Of a stretch of 64,000 nucleotides of DNA, positions 12,032 through 21,282 are shown piece by piece. The translations under genes and the position numbers were made by a program. Each line of letters begins with the position of its first letter. Positions within the stretch are counted from its first letter, which is position 1. Source of the stretch: Caenorhabditis elegans (Eukaryota; Nematoda; Chromadorea; Rhabditida; Rhabditidae); the NCBI RefSeq assembly GCF_000002985.6, contig NC_003283.11, forward strand, positions 558,001-622,000. Reading direction: 5' to 3'. Below the pieces are notes generated by a model. It was not told where the DNA came from and made no database searches. It worked only from the letters and a program-made list of their open reading frames with translations.

Positions 12032-12493
12032 TCGCAGCACATTTTGAACAGTTGCTCGAATTGCAGAACTTTTGATCTCGGAGACACTTTTAAAGTGTGT
12101 GAGCAGTTGTTCTCTCAATTTTCTTGTGGGAGCATGCTAGAAACGATTTTGGGTCAGGACCAACTGGCGCCACAAAATTTCGATCTTCAAGACTCCTCAG
12201 AGGACCTAAAAATTTACTGGAAGTCTGATAGCTGGAGATGTTATACTGGAAATATAAATTTTGATTTTCAAAATATAATTAACTGATGGATGCCGATTAC
12301 CTCCCTCCGTAACGATAATCGAATCGAATTCGCAAAATTATCTCAACCGGACTATGGCCGGACAATTTATGAGTTCGAGCATTCAAACGATGACGGCACA
12401 TTTTTAATTATGTATGTGGACCATTCCAGACAGTTCAATGTTTTACAATATACATTTTGCGAACTTTACTTTAAAGAAAAACATCATGATTAA
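12032..12493 (+). pseudogene. Unrecognised ORF interrupted by one in-frame TGA
   Basis: A continuous reading frame follows a possible acceptor (TCGCAG) near 12037. It runs through CRTFDLGDTFKVCEQ and YWKSDSWRCYTGNINFD to an in-frame TGA at 12284-12286. The same frame then resumes with WMPITSLRNDNRIEF and ends DHSRQFNVLQYTFCELYF...KEKHHD at 12493. A poly(A) signal follows. There is no credible ATG near the start. It could be a decayed exon pair or the 3' end of a larger broken gene. The family is unknown. The first ~70 nt are repeated in inverted orientation upstream of the DUF19 gene at 12.6-13.2 kb. Confidence 0.45.
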
Positions 12494-12570
12494 ATAGAGA
12501 CATGTTAAAATAAAATAATAAAATAAAACTGAAAATCATGTTCTTCATTTCGAAGCTGGTCTCGAGGAAT

Positions 12571-13205
12571 TTACTCAGTACACTTGCGTGATTTGATGAC
12601 GAACTGAAAAAAATTTGGTTTAAAAAAAGATATATTTCAAAGTCTTACATCACGGAATCCATTCCATTCCTTCTCACTGCACTGCTCTGCAATCTCCTTC
12701 TTAAGACAACCATTGTCTCCATAAAACTTCTCGCAAGCCGGTGTCTCATTTGCCTTAATAGTAGCCTCCACTGCATTCGGATCCCACTTTGCAAAACAAA
12801 CAGACTTTGCTTTTTCCAATTTCTTGGCACATGGCTGGAAGTCTCCTGTCATATATTCAATCACGTTGCAGATTTTTTTCACGTCTTGCATCATGTTTTT
12901 ATGCTCGTCGGCGAATGATTTGCAGGTGACGTCAGCGAAACAGGATTGCAACGAATCGCACGATTTTTTGAATTCCTTGGTTTCTTGGGAGTCTTCATAG
13001 TCGAGTTGATTTTTTTGGGCCACAAAATTGTCGAGTTACTGCAATCATAAACTTTTTTCACTGATAACCAAAACATCAAACATACATTAAGGCAAGTGAC
13101 TGCCTTGATCGCTTCCGAACGGGTGCAGTTTCGTAGATCAACAACTACATCTTTTCCTTGAGCAGTTGCAAGGAATAAAGCGGCAAAAAGCAGGTATCCG
13201 AACAT
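12571..13205 (-). pseudogene. DUF19 (T20D4.11-like) secreted protein gene with in-frame stop at exon 2
   Basis: Exon 1 (13205-13086) encodes a signal peptide, MFGYLLFAALFLATAQG, and CTRSEAIKAVTCLN. Exon 2 (13038-12649) and exon 3 (12603-12571) encode the DUF19 core: DYEDSQETKEFKKSC, SLQSCF, CNVIEY and ACEKFYGDNGCLKKE, ending KCTE. DUF19 proteins are nematode secreted cysteine-rich proteins of unknown function. Exon 1 ends in phase 0 after AAT, and exon 2 in the only frame that gives DUF19 sequence begins TAA. The gene as spliced would therefore stop after 40 residues. Either it is a young pseudogene, or translation starts later at MAQKNQ without a signal peptide. Confidence 0.65.
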
Positions 13206-14030
13206 TCTTCCACCGGGAAAAAAGTGAAGAATGAAAATTTCCGGAGGTAATGAATGGGTGGGGCCGACTGCTCACCCACACACTTAGTGAATACTTCCCC
13301 GATTAAAACATTTCTGGGGGTCAAAAGTTCCAAGATTCGAGCAACTGTTAGCAACGAAAAAGCGTGGCGAATGAAAATTTCTCTATCCACTGGGATTGCC
13401 ACCTGTTCACACACTTTAAAAGTGTCACCGTGATTTGAACATTAGTAGGGTCAAGGCAAAAGCAAACGTTTTCTGAAATGAGCAACTGTTCAAAATGTGC
13501 CTACTTCCGCGTTTTTTAAAGGAAGAGTGGACTCTTAGGAAAGAAAAAAATGTCTTGCGCCTTGTTCATGTGACTGGAAAAATAGTATGTAATAGGAAAA
13601 AGTTACAGTAATCCTACAGTACAGTACTTCACCAGCATTAGATCTGGTAGGATTACTGGAAGTCTAGTGATACTGTAGAGTTTTTTTATTAGCTTGTAAG
13701 ATTTACATTTAAACGATACAATTTTCGTAAAAATTTGATTTTGAAAAATATTTGCAAAATTATTTTAAATTTCTGATATGAGTAGTCTGACTTGACCAAA
13801 CTACGGGAAAATTTAAAATTGCTTTTCTCTTAAATTTGGAAAAATAATTCCAAGCCCGAATTTTTAATCTTTATGATCTTTTGTTAAAGGAAGTCTCGTA
13901 AAAAATCCAAAATTTTCCAAAACTTGTCGAAACTTTTTCCTAAAAATTTTGAAAAGTCTCACTCGGTTATCTTTGAGTACATACAGTCATTTGAATTTAT
14001 GATTCATTAATCTTGAAATACAATAAAAAA
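13206..14030. other. Intergenic: duplicated leader motif and TACTGTAG repeat
   Basis: On the minus strand, about 13275-13345 and 13385-13500 repeat the motif AACAGTTGCTC...GAACTTTTGA...AAAGTGTGTGAGCAG seen at 12040-12107 on the plus strand. Positions 13595-13680 carry the TACTGTAG repeat. No gene was seen. Confidence 0.5.
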
Positions 14031-16907
14031 TTACAACTTCAAGAATGCAAAAGTATGCGGGTAGGCGTATCCTACAGAGTTTCCATTTTCACCGTCGTTG
14101 TAGTTGCCGTAGATCACCGAATTGTTATTGTACTGTAAAAAAAAACAGAGTTTAATTTGTAGCCGACAAATTGCGGGTTAGGAAATGCCGCTGACAAAAC
14201 AGGTACTGGTTACAAAAACAAATCGTGCAACCGACAGTTCACAGGTCTCTCAACTAACCTTTGGAATGTATGAATAAAACTGCGACGCCTGCGGGAAACA
14301 CAAGGACACATCGGCCAGGAAGTATCCACAATCTCCAACTTTTTCTTTTCCATTCATCGACTGAATTTCTGAGTTAATGGGACGATAGAACCCAGTGTTC
14401 GGATCCCTGGTCTCTGAACATTTCTGTAATGCGCTCTGCCCGCAGAGCTCTCTGATGTTGTCGAGCTCGTTTTGCGAGCTCATCGGGCCAGGGAGTACGG
14501 TATCCGTAAGGATCCAGCCATCCACGTCAACCAATGTTCGGATCAGGTCAATGCTGATGGCGAAGGATTTGGAGCCATTTTTTGTCAAAACCCGTGTCAT
14601 GTCAAATCTGACAGATATAGTCTTCTGGAAGTAAAATATGATTTTTAAAAATTTTAAATTAGGCTTTTAAGCTTACAAAAACCGGACTTTGAAGGTTTGG
14701 CTTTACAAACGGCGCAACTCCACTCCTAAATATTTTGTATAGTTTTGGCTCACAAAATTATCAAAAAAGCTTACATCCAAACACTACTCGTCGTATAGTA
14801 GGCGTAGCCCAAAACTCGAACCGGACGGAAATAGTTTTTATAGTCTTGATAGTAATTGTAAATATTGTTAGAGGTGTCGTAGCGGTATTCTGGAAATGGA
14901 AATTTTCTAGCAAATTAATTTAAAGGTGGGGTACCGAAATTTGAGACTTTGCGTATTTAGACCCAAAATGGTCCAAAACTACCGAATTTCGTAATGAGAC
15001 GTTCTGAAAATTTTTCAAAAAAAAGTTATGGCCCCTCAAAGTTTTGGAAAAAACGGCCTATTTTTAGCTAAAATCTCAAATTTTGGCAACTTATCGGTGC
15101 ACGGTGTGGATTTTTTAACAAAAAATCAAAAAAACATGTTCCAAGAATTAATTCATTCTTAACCATTGCGTGACACGTGGCATTTTTTTGAGTTTTTGAT
15201 GGATTTTAGCTGTTTTAAATCAGCCAACTTTTAGCTTTGTTTCATTTTTTCTTCAAGTTTTTTTTGGATTATCAAAGTTGATAGCATTTTCAAGTAAGAC
15301 ATAAAGAAAAAACTAAAACAACACATTTTGTAATAGAGAAAAACAACGCCAAAATATGTATATCTTGCGCCAGGAAAAGTCCTCTAACTGACCATTGGGC
15401 CCACAACTTTTTTTAAAAATTTATCATTCTGATAATTAGATGTCTGGTTATAATACTAGCATATTTTAAAAATTTTTCTATGTCTATTTTTTGAGAAAAG
15501 GTAGGTAGTTGTGAAAAAATGGTGGTTTCCCTAACAGGGGAAGGATCTCAAAAAATCCTGAGAAATCTGTTACGTCATAACATATATTTGATAGTTGATG
15601 ATTACAGATAATCACATCAAAAAAAATTAGATGTTTTAGAGCAAGTTCAACCAAATTACAGCGTCTTAAAGTTGACTAAAATGCTCTTCTTTTGAACATT
15701 AAAAGTTTTGATTTTTTGAATTAAAATATGAAGACTTTTTAGTCAACTTTGAAACGCTGTAATTTAGTTGAACTTGCTCTAAAACACCTAATTGTTTTGG
15801 AGTGATTATCTGTAATCATCATCTATGAAATGTATGTTATGACGTAACAGATTTCTCAGGATTATTGAAGAAAAACTGAAACAAAACTGAAAGTTGGCTG
15901 ATTTAAAACAGCTGAAATCCATAAAAAACTCAAAAAAAATGCCACGTGTCACGCAATGGTTAAGAATGAATTAATTCTTGGAACATGTTTTTTTGATTTT
16001 TTGTTAAAAAATCCACACCATGGGTGTCGCAGCGGTTGGAACTTAATTTTTATTTGATTATCATCCTTTAAAGCATGTTTTGGCATTTTATTACGTGCTG
16101 TTTCGTTGATTGAGACGCTTTTTGGGCCAATGGGGACGGAAAATTGTGTCATATTTGTGTCCCCATTGGCCAAAAAAACATCTCAATCAACGAAATAACA
16201 CGTAATAAAATGAAATGCCAAAACATGGTTTAAAAGATGATAATCAAATAAAAATTAAGTTCCAGCCGCTGCGACACCGATAAGTTGCCAAAATTTGAGA
16301 TTTTAGCTAAAAATAGGCCGTTTTTTTCAAAACTTTGAGAAGCCATAACTTTTTTTTGAAAAATTTTCAGAACGTCTCATTACGAAATTCGGTAGTTTTG
16401 GACCATTTTGGGTCTAAAACCGCAAAGTCTCAAATTTCGGCACCCCACCTTTAAGGGGGATTTTAAACCTTTCAAAACCGGAGAGTAGAACTCTATGAGT
16501 TCAACTTGGTCACTATTACAGTATCCGGGGAAGGGAGCCAAGTAGCCAGCAATTCCATAAACAGCCATAGCCCCTGATATCTCAGCTTCTCGTTCAAATT
16601 TCAGCTTCCCATTTTTATCTGCCACAGAATGGATTACACGAAGATCCGGGCAACTACAGTTCATAGGAAGCTCGGTGAGCATTCCGATTCCCAAATCCTT
16701 TGAGACAGGATACAGAGAAGGATCTAAACCTTTATCCATAAATTTCCATCTGATTCTTTGAAAATACCAAAATCCTCAAAAACCGAAATCTGAGTCAAGT
16801 CGGTATAAAACAAGCGCGCGGAGTCATCAGATTTGGCAAAATTGAAGATTTTTGAAGCGGCTACTGGAGGTGATTGGCTGTTCAAAACACGTTTTTTCCA
16901 CTAAATG
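14031..16907 (-). CDS. Unrecognised multi-exon gene with a probable frameshift in its first visible exon
   Basis: Joined exons are about 16907-16469, 14889-14775, 14725-14677, 14624-14259 and 14132-14031. The last four junctions keep phase exactly. Segments include PVAASKIFNFAKSDDSARLF, LGIGMLTELPMNCSCPDLRV, NYFRPVRVLGYAYYTTSSVW, ISIDLIRTLVDVDGWILTD and NTGFYRPINSEIQSMNGKE. Scattered cysteines suggest an extracellular protein, but I do not recognise the family. Within the first exon the frame coding ...GNLWIK reaches TAG at 16726-16724, while the frame coding DPSLYPVSKDLG continues, so about one base seems to be missing near 16730. No start with a signal peptide was found, so upstream exons may be lost. 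The first intron contains the 1.5 kb foldback element. Confidence 0.5.
14924..16450. mobile_element. 1.5 kb TTAA-flanked foldback element
   Basis: The element starts AGGTGGGGTACCGAAATTTG and ends in the inverted CAAATTTCGGCACCCCACCT, with TTAA immediately outside both ends (14920-14923 and 16451-16454). The arms stay complementary for several hundred bases: GTAATGAGACGTTCTGAAAA against its inverse near 16370, and the block around GCGTGACACGTGGCA at 15170 against 15950. A second inner palindrome spans about 15640-15795. No transposase frame is visible, so this is a non-autonomous element. TTAA sites recall piggyBac-type targets, but TTAA is itself palindromic and may belong to the terminus. 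Confidence 0.75.
16022..16280. mobile_element. Second foldback element nested in the right arm of the first
   Basis: Positions 16022-16280 form their own inverted repeat. GGTGTCGCAGCGGTTGGAAC pairs with the inverse ending GCTGCGACACC, and AATGGGGACGGA pairs with CCCCATTGG. The left arm of the outer element runs straight through the matching point (15088-15120, TTATCGGTGCACGGTGTGG). The inner piece is therefore an insertion into the right arm. Confidence 0.65.
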
Positions 16908-17440
16908 TATTATGAAAACTTAAAGAAAATAGGAAGAAACCAAAGAATATAGAAAAGAATATCATGTGCCGACACATTTTTTTTTTCAGAGAAAAAACAT
17001 CAAAAGCATAATACATGGTTTTATATGGAATACATTTACCATCAGCTTTTCATGTGCAAATTTTATGATTTGTGATAACACAAAAAAAGGTCAGGAAAAT
17101 AAAAGAAAACTGGGAGAAATTTTTAACGAAAAAATTTAAAAAAAACCGCGGAAGATTCAAAATTTAAGAAAACAATTTTGGGGCGGTAAAATCAAATTTT
17201 CTGAAAAATTTTAGCTTAAAAAAAGATTTGGCGAGAATTACAAATTTAAGAATTTTATTGAAATTTTTTGAAAAATAAGTTTTGGCGGCAAATTTTCTCA
17301 AAAATAGTTCAGCGGAAACTTGAAAAATCCCGCTAATAATTTTATAGAAATTCAAATTTTATGGAAAAAAGTTTTGGCGGAAAATTCAAACTTTCAGAGT
17401 TTTTTTTTTGTTGTAAAAATTGATTTTTTGAACCAGTGCG
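16908..17440. repeat. Intergenic DNA with TTTGGCGGAAAATTC-type repeats
   Basis: Positions 17110-17410 repeat units like TTTTGGCGGCAAATTTTC and TTGGCGAGAATTACAAATT. The same family is seen near 7540-7640 and 57060-57400. No gene was seen. Confidence 0.5.
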
Positions 17441-17460
17441 AAAGCTTTTCTTCATTTCCA

Positions 17461-17633
17461 GTTCCAATTTCAAGTTTTAAAAAAGACAATGGTGAGTGTC
17501 TTATCTAAAATTTTGGTGTCGTTGTGTTTTGGAACGTTTTAATTTTTGCAGTCACTTAAGGAATTGAAGATCCGTCGGTGGATAGTACGGAGAAAGTCGC
17601 ACAATGAAAGAGAGAAGACTTTTAAAATAAATT
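17461..17633 (+). CDS. Possible small spliced ORF with intron directly after ATG
   Basis: A pyrimidine-rich acceptor (CTTTTCTTCATTTCCAG) ending at 17460 is followed by a short leader and ATG at 17490-17492, then GTGAGTG immediately. After a TTTTGCAG acceptor near 17551 the frame continues from SLKELKIRRWIVRRKSHNE to FKINS and a TGA, followed by AAAATAAA. That gives a basic peptide of about 29 residues. An intron right after the ATG and a pyrimidine-rich 5' acceptor are usual for ribosomal protein genes. The N terminus faintly resembles L39 (MS-LK...IRR), but it is far too short, so it may be a degenerate copy. Confidence 0.3.
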
Positions 17634-17639
17634 CTTGAA

Positions 17640-18363
17640 ATATGGAAAATGAATTAAGAAATAATATAAAATACAAAATAAATTTGAGCTCACTTTAGTC
17701 GTTAAATTTTAAATGGAACCTACACTTTTAGGCAGAAAATATTGAAAAAGAGGTAGCAAAATTATTCATGAGTGGATTTTCTAGCATAAGTTTTCAAAAA
17801 AAAAATCAGAAAATTTTCAGAGCAATTTTTTTGAAAGTATTGAAATTTCTGTATATTTAAGATTTTTTTGGGGAAATCAGCTTTTACCTTTTTTTTAATG
17901 TCGAGGACAGAAAAAAAATTTCTTTCAGTTGTATGTCTCTTTAGATTTGTTGAAAAGTGGCGCAAATTGGAATTCCCCCGTTTTTGGGCTTGAAACAAGA
18001 AAAAACCAATTAAAAAAATTGTTATGGGTGCTCAAATGTATCATTGGAAACTAATTAGTTGAAGTCTCATCATCAAAAAGATGATAAAAATTACTTCAAT
18101 GTTAGGATCAGGTTCGCTGTATCAGTTTTGCATTCAAAAATTCCCAAACGTTCACTAATAGATTAAAACGAGAAAACGGTGCTTGATGTATCGAAATAAT
18201 GCAGCCGGGGCCGGTTTCTTAGCGAGATAAATGATCTTTAAATTGAAAACGTCCTGAAATGAATTTTCGTTTTTCCTTGAAAGATCTTCAAAGATACCAA
18301 GTCGGAACATTTTGCCATTCACTATAAAAGCAACTCATCAAATGCACTGGGCACCATTTTAAA
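17640..18363. other. Intergenic, upstream of the sulfotransferase gene
   Basis: This is AT-rich DNA without a convincing frame or structured repeat. It presumably includes the promoter of the gene starting at 18364. A possible TATA-like TATAAAAG lies at 18322-18329. Confidence 0.4.
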
Positions 18364-20428
18364 ATGACCATGGTTGTCAACAAACGATCTCTCTTGATTG
18401 TATGCTCTTGTATTTTATTCCTGGCACAGTGTATATATGTCATTGGAATTTTCACAAGAAAGCCAGTAGAAGTAGCCGTTGAAGTCACCACGGAAATACC
18501 GATGAATACCACAACTACCTCTGCACCTGTAATAGTAAAAGATATTCTTCCTGGAGGTAATGGCTTTCTTTCAGGATTGAGCTAAACCAGTTCCAATTTT
18601 ATTATCATTTTTATTCTTGGTCTGGGGTTTCGGTTTTCTTGAATTTTTGGGTTTTCGAATTTGTGAGTCGCCATAAAATTATTTTCGAGAACTTTTCGGA
18701 AAGTCTCATTAAGAAATTTATTTATTTGAGCACATTCTAAGTCTGTAAAAGCAAAAACCGATTTCCATTTTTGAACAATGTTTCAGATCACATAACCGAG
18801 TTCATTCCCCCATTCGTCCCTCTGCTCAACGATTATGTGGTAAGAAGCTATGATCTCCCTAAAACATTTTCATCATCTTTTTCTATTTCCAGATAACCGA
18901 GAACTACAATTTACATGCGTGTATCGTTCGGAAAAGCATGTCCCAACTCACTACAAATCTCATGTGTTATTTGAGCAACACAGCCCTATACGAGGACCGA
19001 AATCGTACGTTATCTGACACCTGGGCTGCTAGAAAGTGAGTACACTGTTTTTAGAAAGCTGTTGTAAAGACCCACTTTCAGAGGAAGTTGCGACAATATT
19101 GCATGGTCTGCTTATGCTCCTTTGTACGAGAACGGAACTATGTCAATGAGCAGAATGACCAAGTTAGCATTCATAAGACATCCAGAGTCTCGATTCGTTT
19201 CCTTTTTCGTCGACAAGTGTATAAAGTAAGTACAGAACAACAGAATAACTATTTATATAAATCAAAAATTTTGCAGTACAAACTCGTGCTACGGTTGCAG
19301 AGATTTGCATTGTGCGGTGAAACTGGTATATGACAGGTTAGCGAGTTTCTTGAAATTTTAGGTTCATAGATTTTGGAAAATTTTCAGCCAAAGTTTTGGT
19401 CAAATTACTGATAATAATGTTTGACTTTTATAGTAAAAAAAAATAATATGAAATTTTGTTTCTGCAGTGATGATGGTTAGTTGAGCTTTATTCTAGGAGT
19501 ACTGTATGGGGTACTGTAGGGGTACTGTAGGGGTACTAAAGTAACACTGTTGGATTACTTCAATGTGACTGCAGTATTACTGTAGATGTATTAGGTGTGT
19601 TATAGTGGTGATGTAGGGGTACTGTAATTGTACTGTAGGTGTTTTGTAATGGTACTGCAATAGTACTGTAATGGTACTGTATCAGTAATGGCACTATGGG
19701 GGTACTTCAACAGTACTGTAAGGTACTGTAGAAGTACTATAGGAGTACTGTAAAATTACTATTTCAGTAAAAAAAAATATATCTAAGAATTTGAAGAAAA
19801 TCCAGAAACATTTTAAAACATTTTAAAAATCTTAAGCTATGGCAGTTTTGTGAAACTTTTAGAGAATTTAGTTGAAAGTGGATCTCCGCTTTGAAAAATA
19901 AATAAAAAGCGACTAGAATATTTTACAAGACTATAATATTTCAGACTAATGAACCACGTCCAAAACCGTCACTTGATTGACCAATCAGAGTCAGAGCTCT
20001 GGTGGTTTGATTGGCACGCGGCTCCTCAAACCTGGAACTGCGATTTTTACAAACATCTCACCGATTATCATCTCATCAAAATTGGCACTTCACAAAAAGA
20101 CCGAAAACTTGCGATGAAGCAGTTGCAAATCGCATTAAAAACTGCAAACGTCGAGGATAAGTACATCGAGAAAATCATGGCGGACACTTTGGTCAGTGAT
20201 ACAAAGCATGGAACTCATCAGTCTAAATCAAACCTTAGGATTTTGCAGCAGGTAACCTTTTACTCTACTAATTTGTATTGATATGTATATTTTTAACTTC
20301 AGGTTCGTACTGATCCTTATGTTCGTCACTACCTTCATCGAATCTACTACTTTGACTACGTGGCTTTTGGATTCGAAATACCAGAAGTATACAGTGCTGA
20401 TCTGCCTGAGTACCCGCTGCGAAATTGA
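18364..20428 (+). CDS. Carbohydrate sulfotransferase-like protein (Sulfotransfer_2 family, nematode type)
   Basis: Type II membrane enzyme of about 341 residues, expected to transfer sulfate from PAPS to a glycan in the Golgi. Exons are 18364-18556, 18787-18839, 18893-19035, 19082-19225, 19277-19336, 19945-20251 and 20303-20428, all in phase. A short cytosolic tail is followed by a signal anchor (LLIVCSCILFLAQCIYVIGI) and a Thr-rich stem. VRKSMSQLTTNLMCYL corresponds to the 5'-phosphosulfate loop, and FIRHPESRFVSFFVDKC to the 3'-phosphate site. The cysteine cluster CYGCRDLHC is typical of worm members, and the C-terminal part contains RTDPYVRHYLHRIYYFDYVAFGF. The intron at 19337-19944 holds TACTGTAG repeats. 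It is the first gene of the glycan cluster. Confidence 0.8.
19495..19765. repeat. TACTGT(A/T)GG(G)G tandem-like repeat in an intron
   Basis: About fifteen loosely spaced units of GTACTGTAG separated by 5-12 nt. Related tracts occur at 13595-13680, 40540-40870, 42000-42085 and 42450-42505. Confidence 0.75.
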
Positions 20429-20549
20429 TGGATTAATAATAAAATTGACCTCACTTTTAGAATTTTAAAAATTGTTTTAATAAATATATGTACACTGCTC
20501 TGAAAAACTGTTTCTTGGTTCATTATTTGGAAAGCTTGTGCAAAAGTTT

Positions 20550-20740
20550 TTACGGGTGACATTTGAGATCAGTGCCTGATCATTTTTGGAGAGCTGATTA
20601 TATGTGGCATGAACTTCAAATTAATATAGCCCTGGAAAACATTTTTTTACAAACAGTGGAGGTTTCCAAAACTGGCACCGCTGAAAATTTTTCAAGAACT
20701 TATGGACATCGCTAATCGAAATAGACGAGTGAGTAGAAAT
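20550..20740 (+). pseudogene. GT92 (DUF23) glycosyltransferase fragment
   Basis: The frame DHFWRADYMWHELQIN, just before the usual exon 5 donor point, is almost identical to the matching stretch of the three GT92 genes. A further scrap, SLIEIDE plus a GTGAGT donor, matches the start of exon 6 (20705-20733). All other exons are missing. This is a decayed copy lying directly upstream of the first intact GT92 gene. Confidence 0.75.
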
Positions 20741-21282
20741 AAGAAATGAGGAATTCAAGGTATTTTGATATTTGAGTTTAAGCTGCTTTTAGACTTCAAA
20801 AATGTGTGAGAATGCACAATTTTGGGTAAGCAATGTAAATCGCTGATCATATTTAATTTCATTCCATCCAATCTACGACAGCCAATCTACGACATGATTT
20901 TGCAAATAGCTTCTTCCAATTTATAGGATTAAAAAAATTTCAGCTCCCATATAATTTGAAAATCTTTTATTACAAACTGATATAAATTTCTAAATTTTAA
21001 ATGCTGTTCAAATTGAAAAAAATTACTGCGATGTTTCAAATGAGCTCAAATGACAAAAGTCTGCGAGAAATTTTGATTTTTGTTTTTGAATTTTGATTTC
21101 CAAATAAAAAGCGCTATTTTTCAAAGATTTCCAATTCCAGCTTTCTTTTGTTTTATTCCATCATAAAACCTCCTATGTTGTCCAAGATGAAATCAGCATT
21201 TCTCGCCGGCAAAACTACCTCCCACCTTTTCAGTTATCTAGCTGAAATCTACAACAAAGAAGATCTTCACTTTCACAATTCA
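20741..21282. other. Intergenic, upstream flank of GT92 gene 1
   Basis: No gene was seen. The stretch just before the start (about 21230-21282) contains TTATCTAGCTGAAATCTACAA, resembling the block before the two other GT92 starts (TATCTACCTGAAATCTACAA at 32420 and 35215). The flank was therefore duplicated with the genes. Confidence 0.5.

Noticed and set aside
13145-13414. 89-codon minus-strand frame overlapping the DUF19 start
   Set aside because: It is the upstream leader of the DUF19 gene read in another frame and includes the repeated leader motif.
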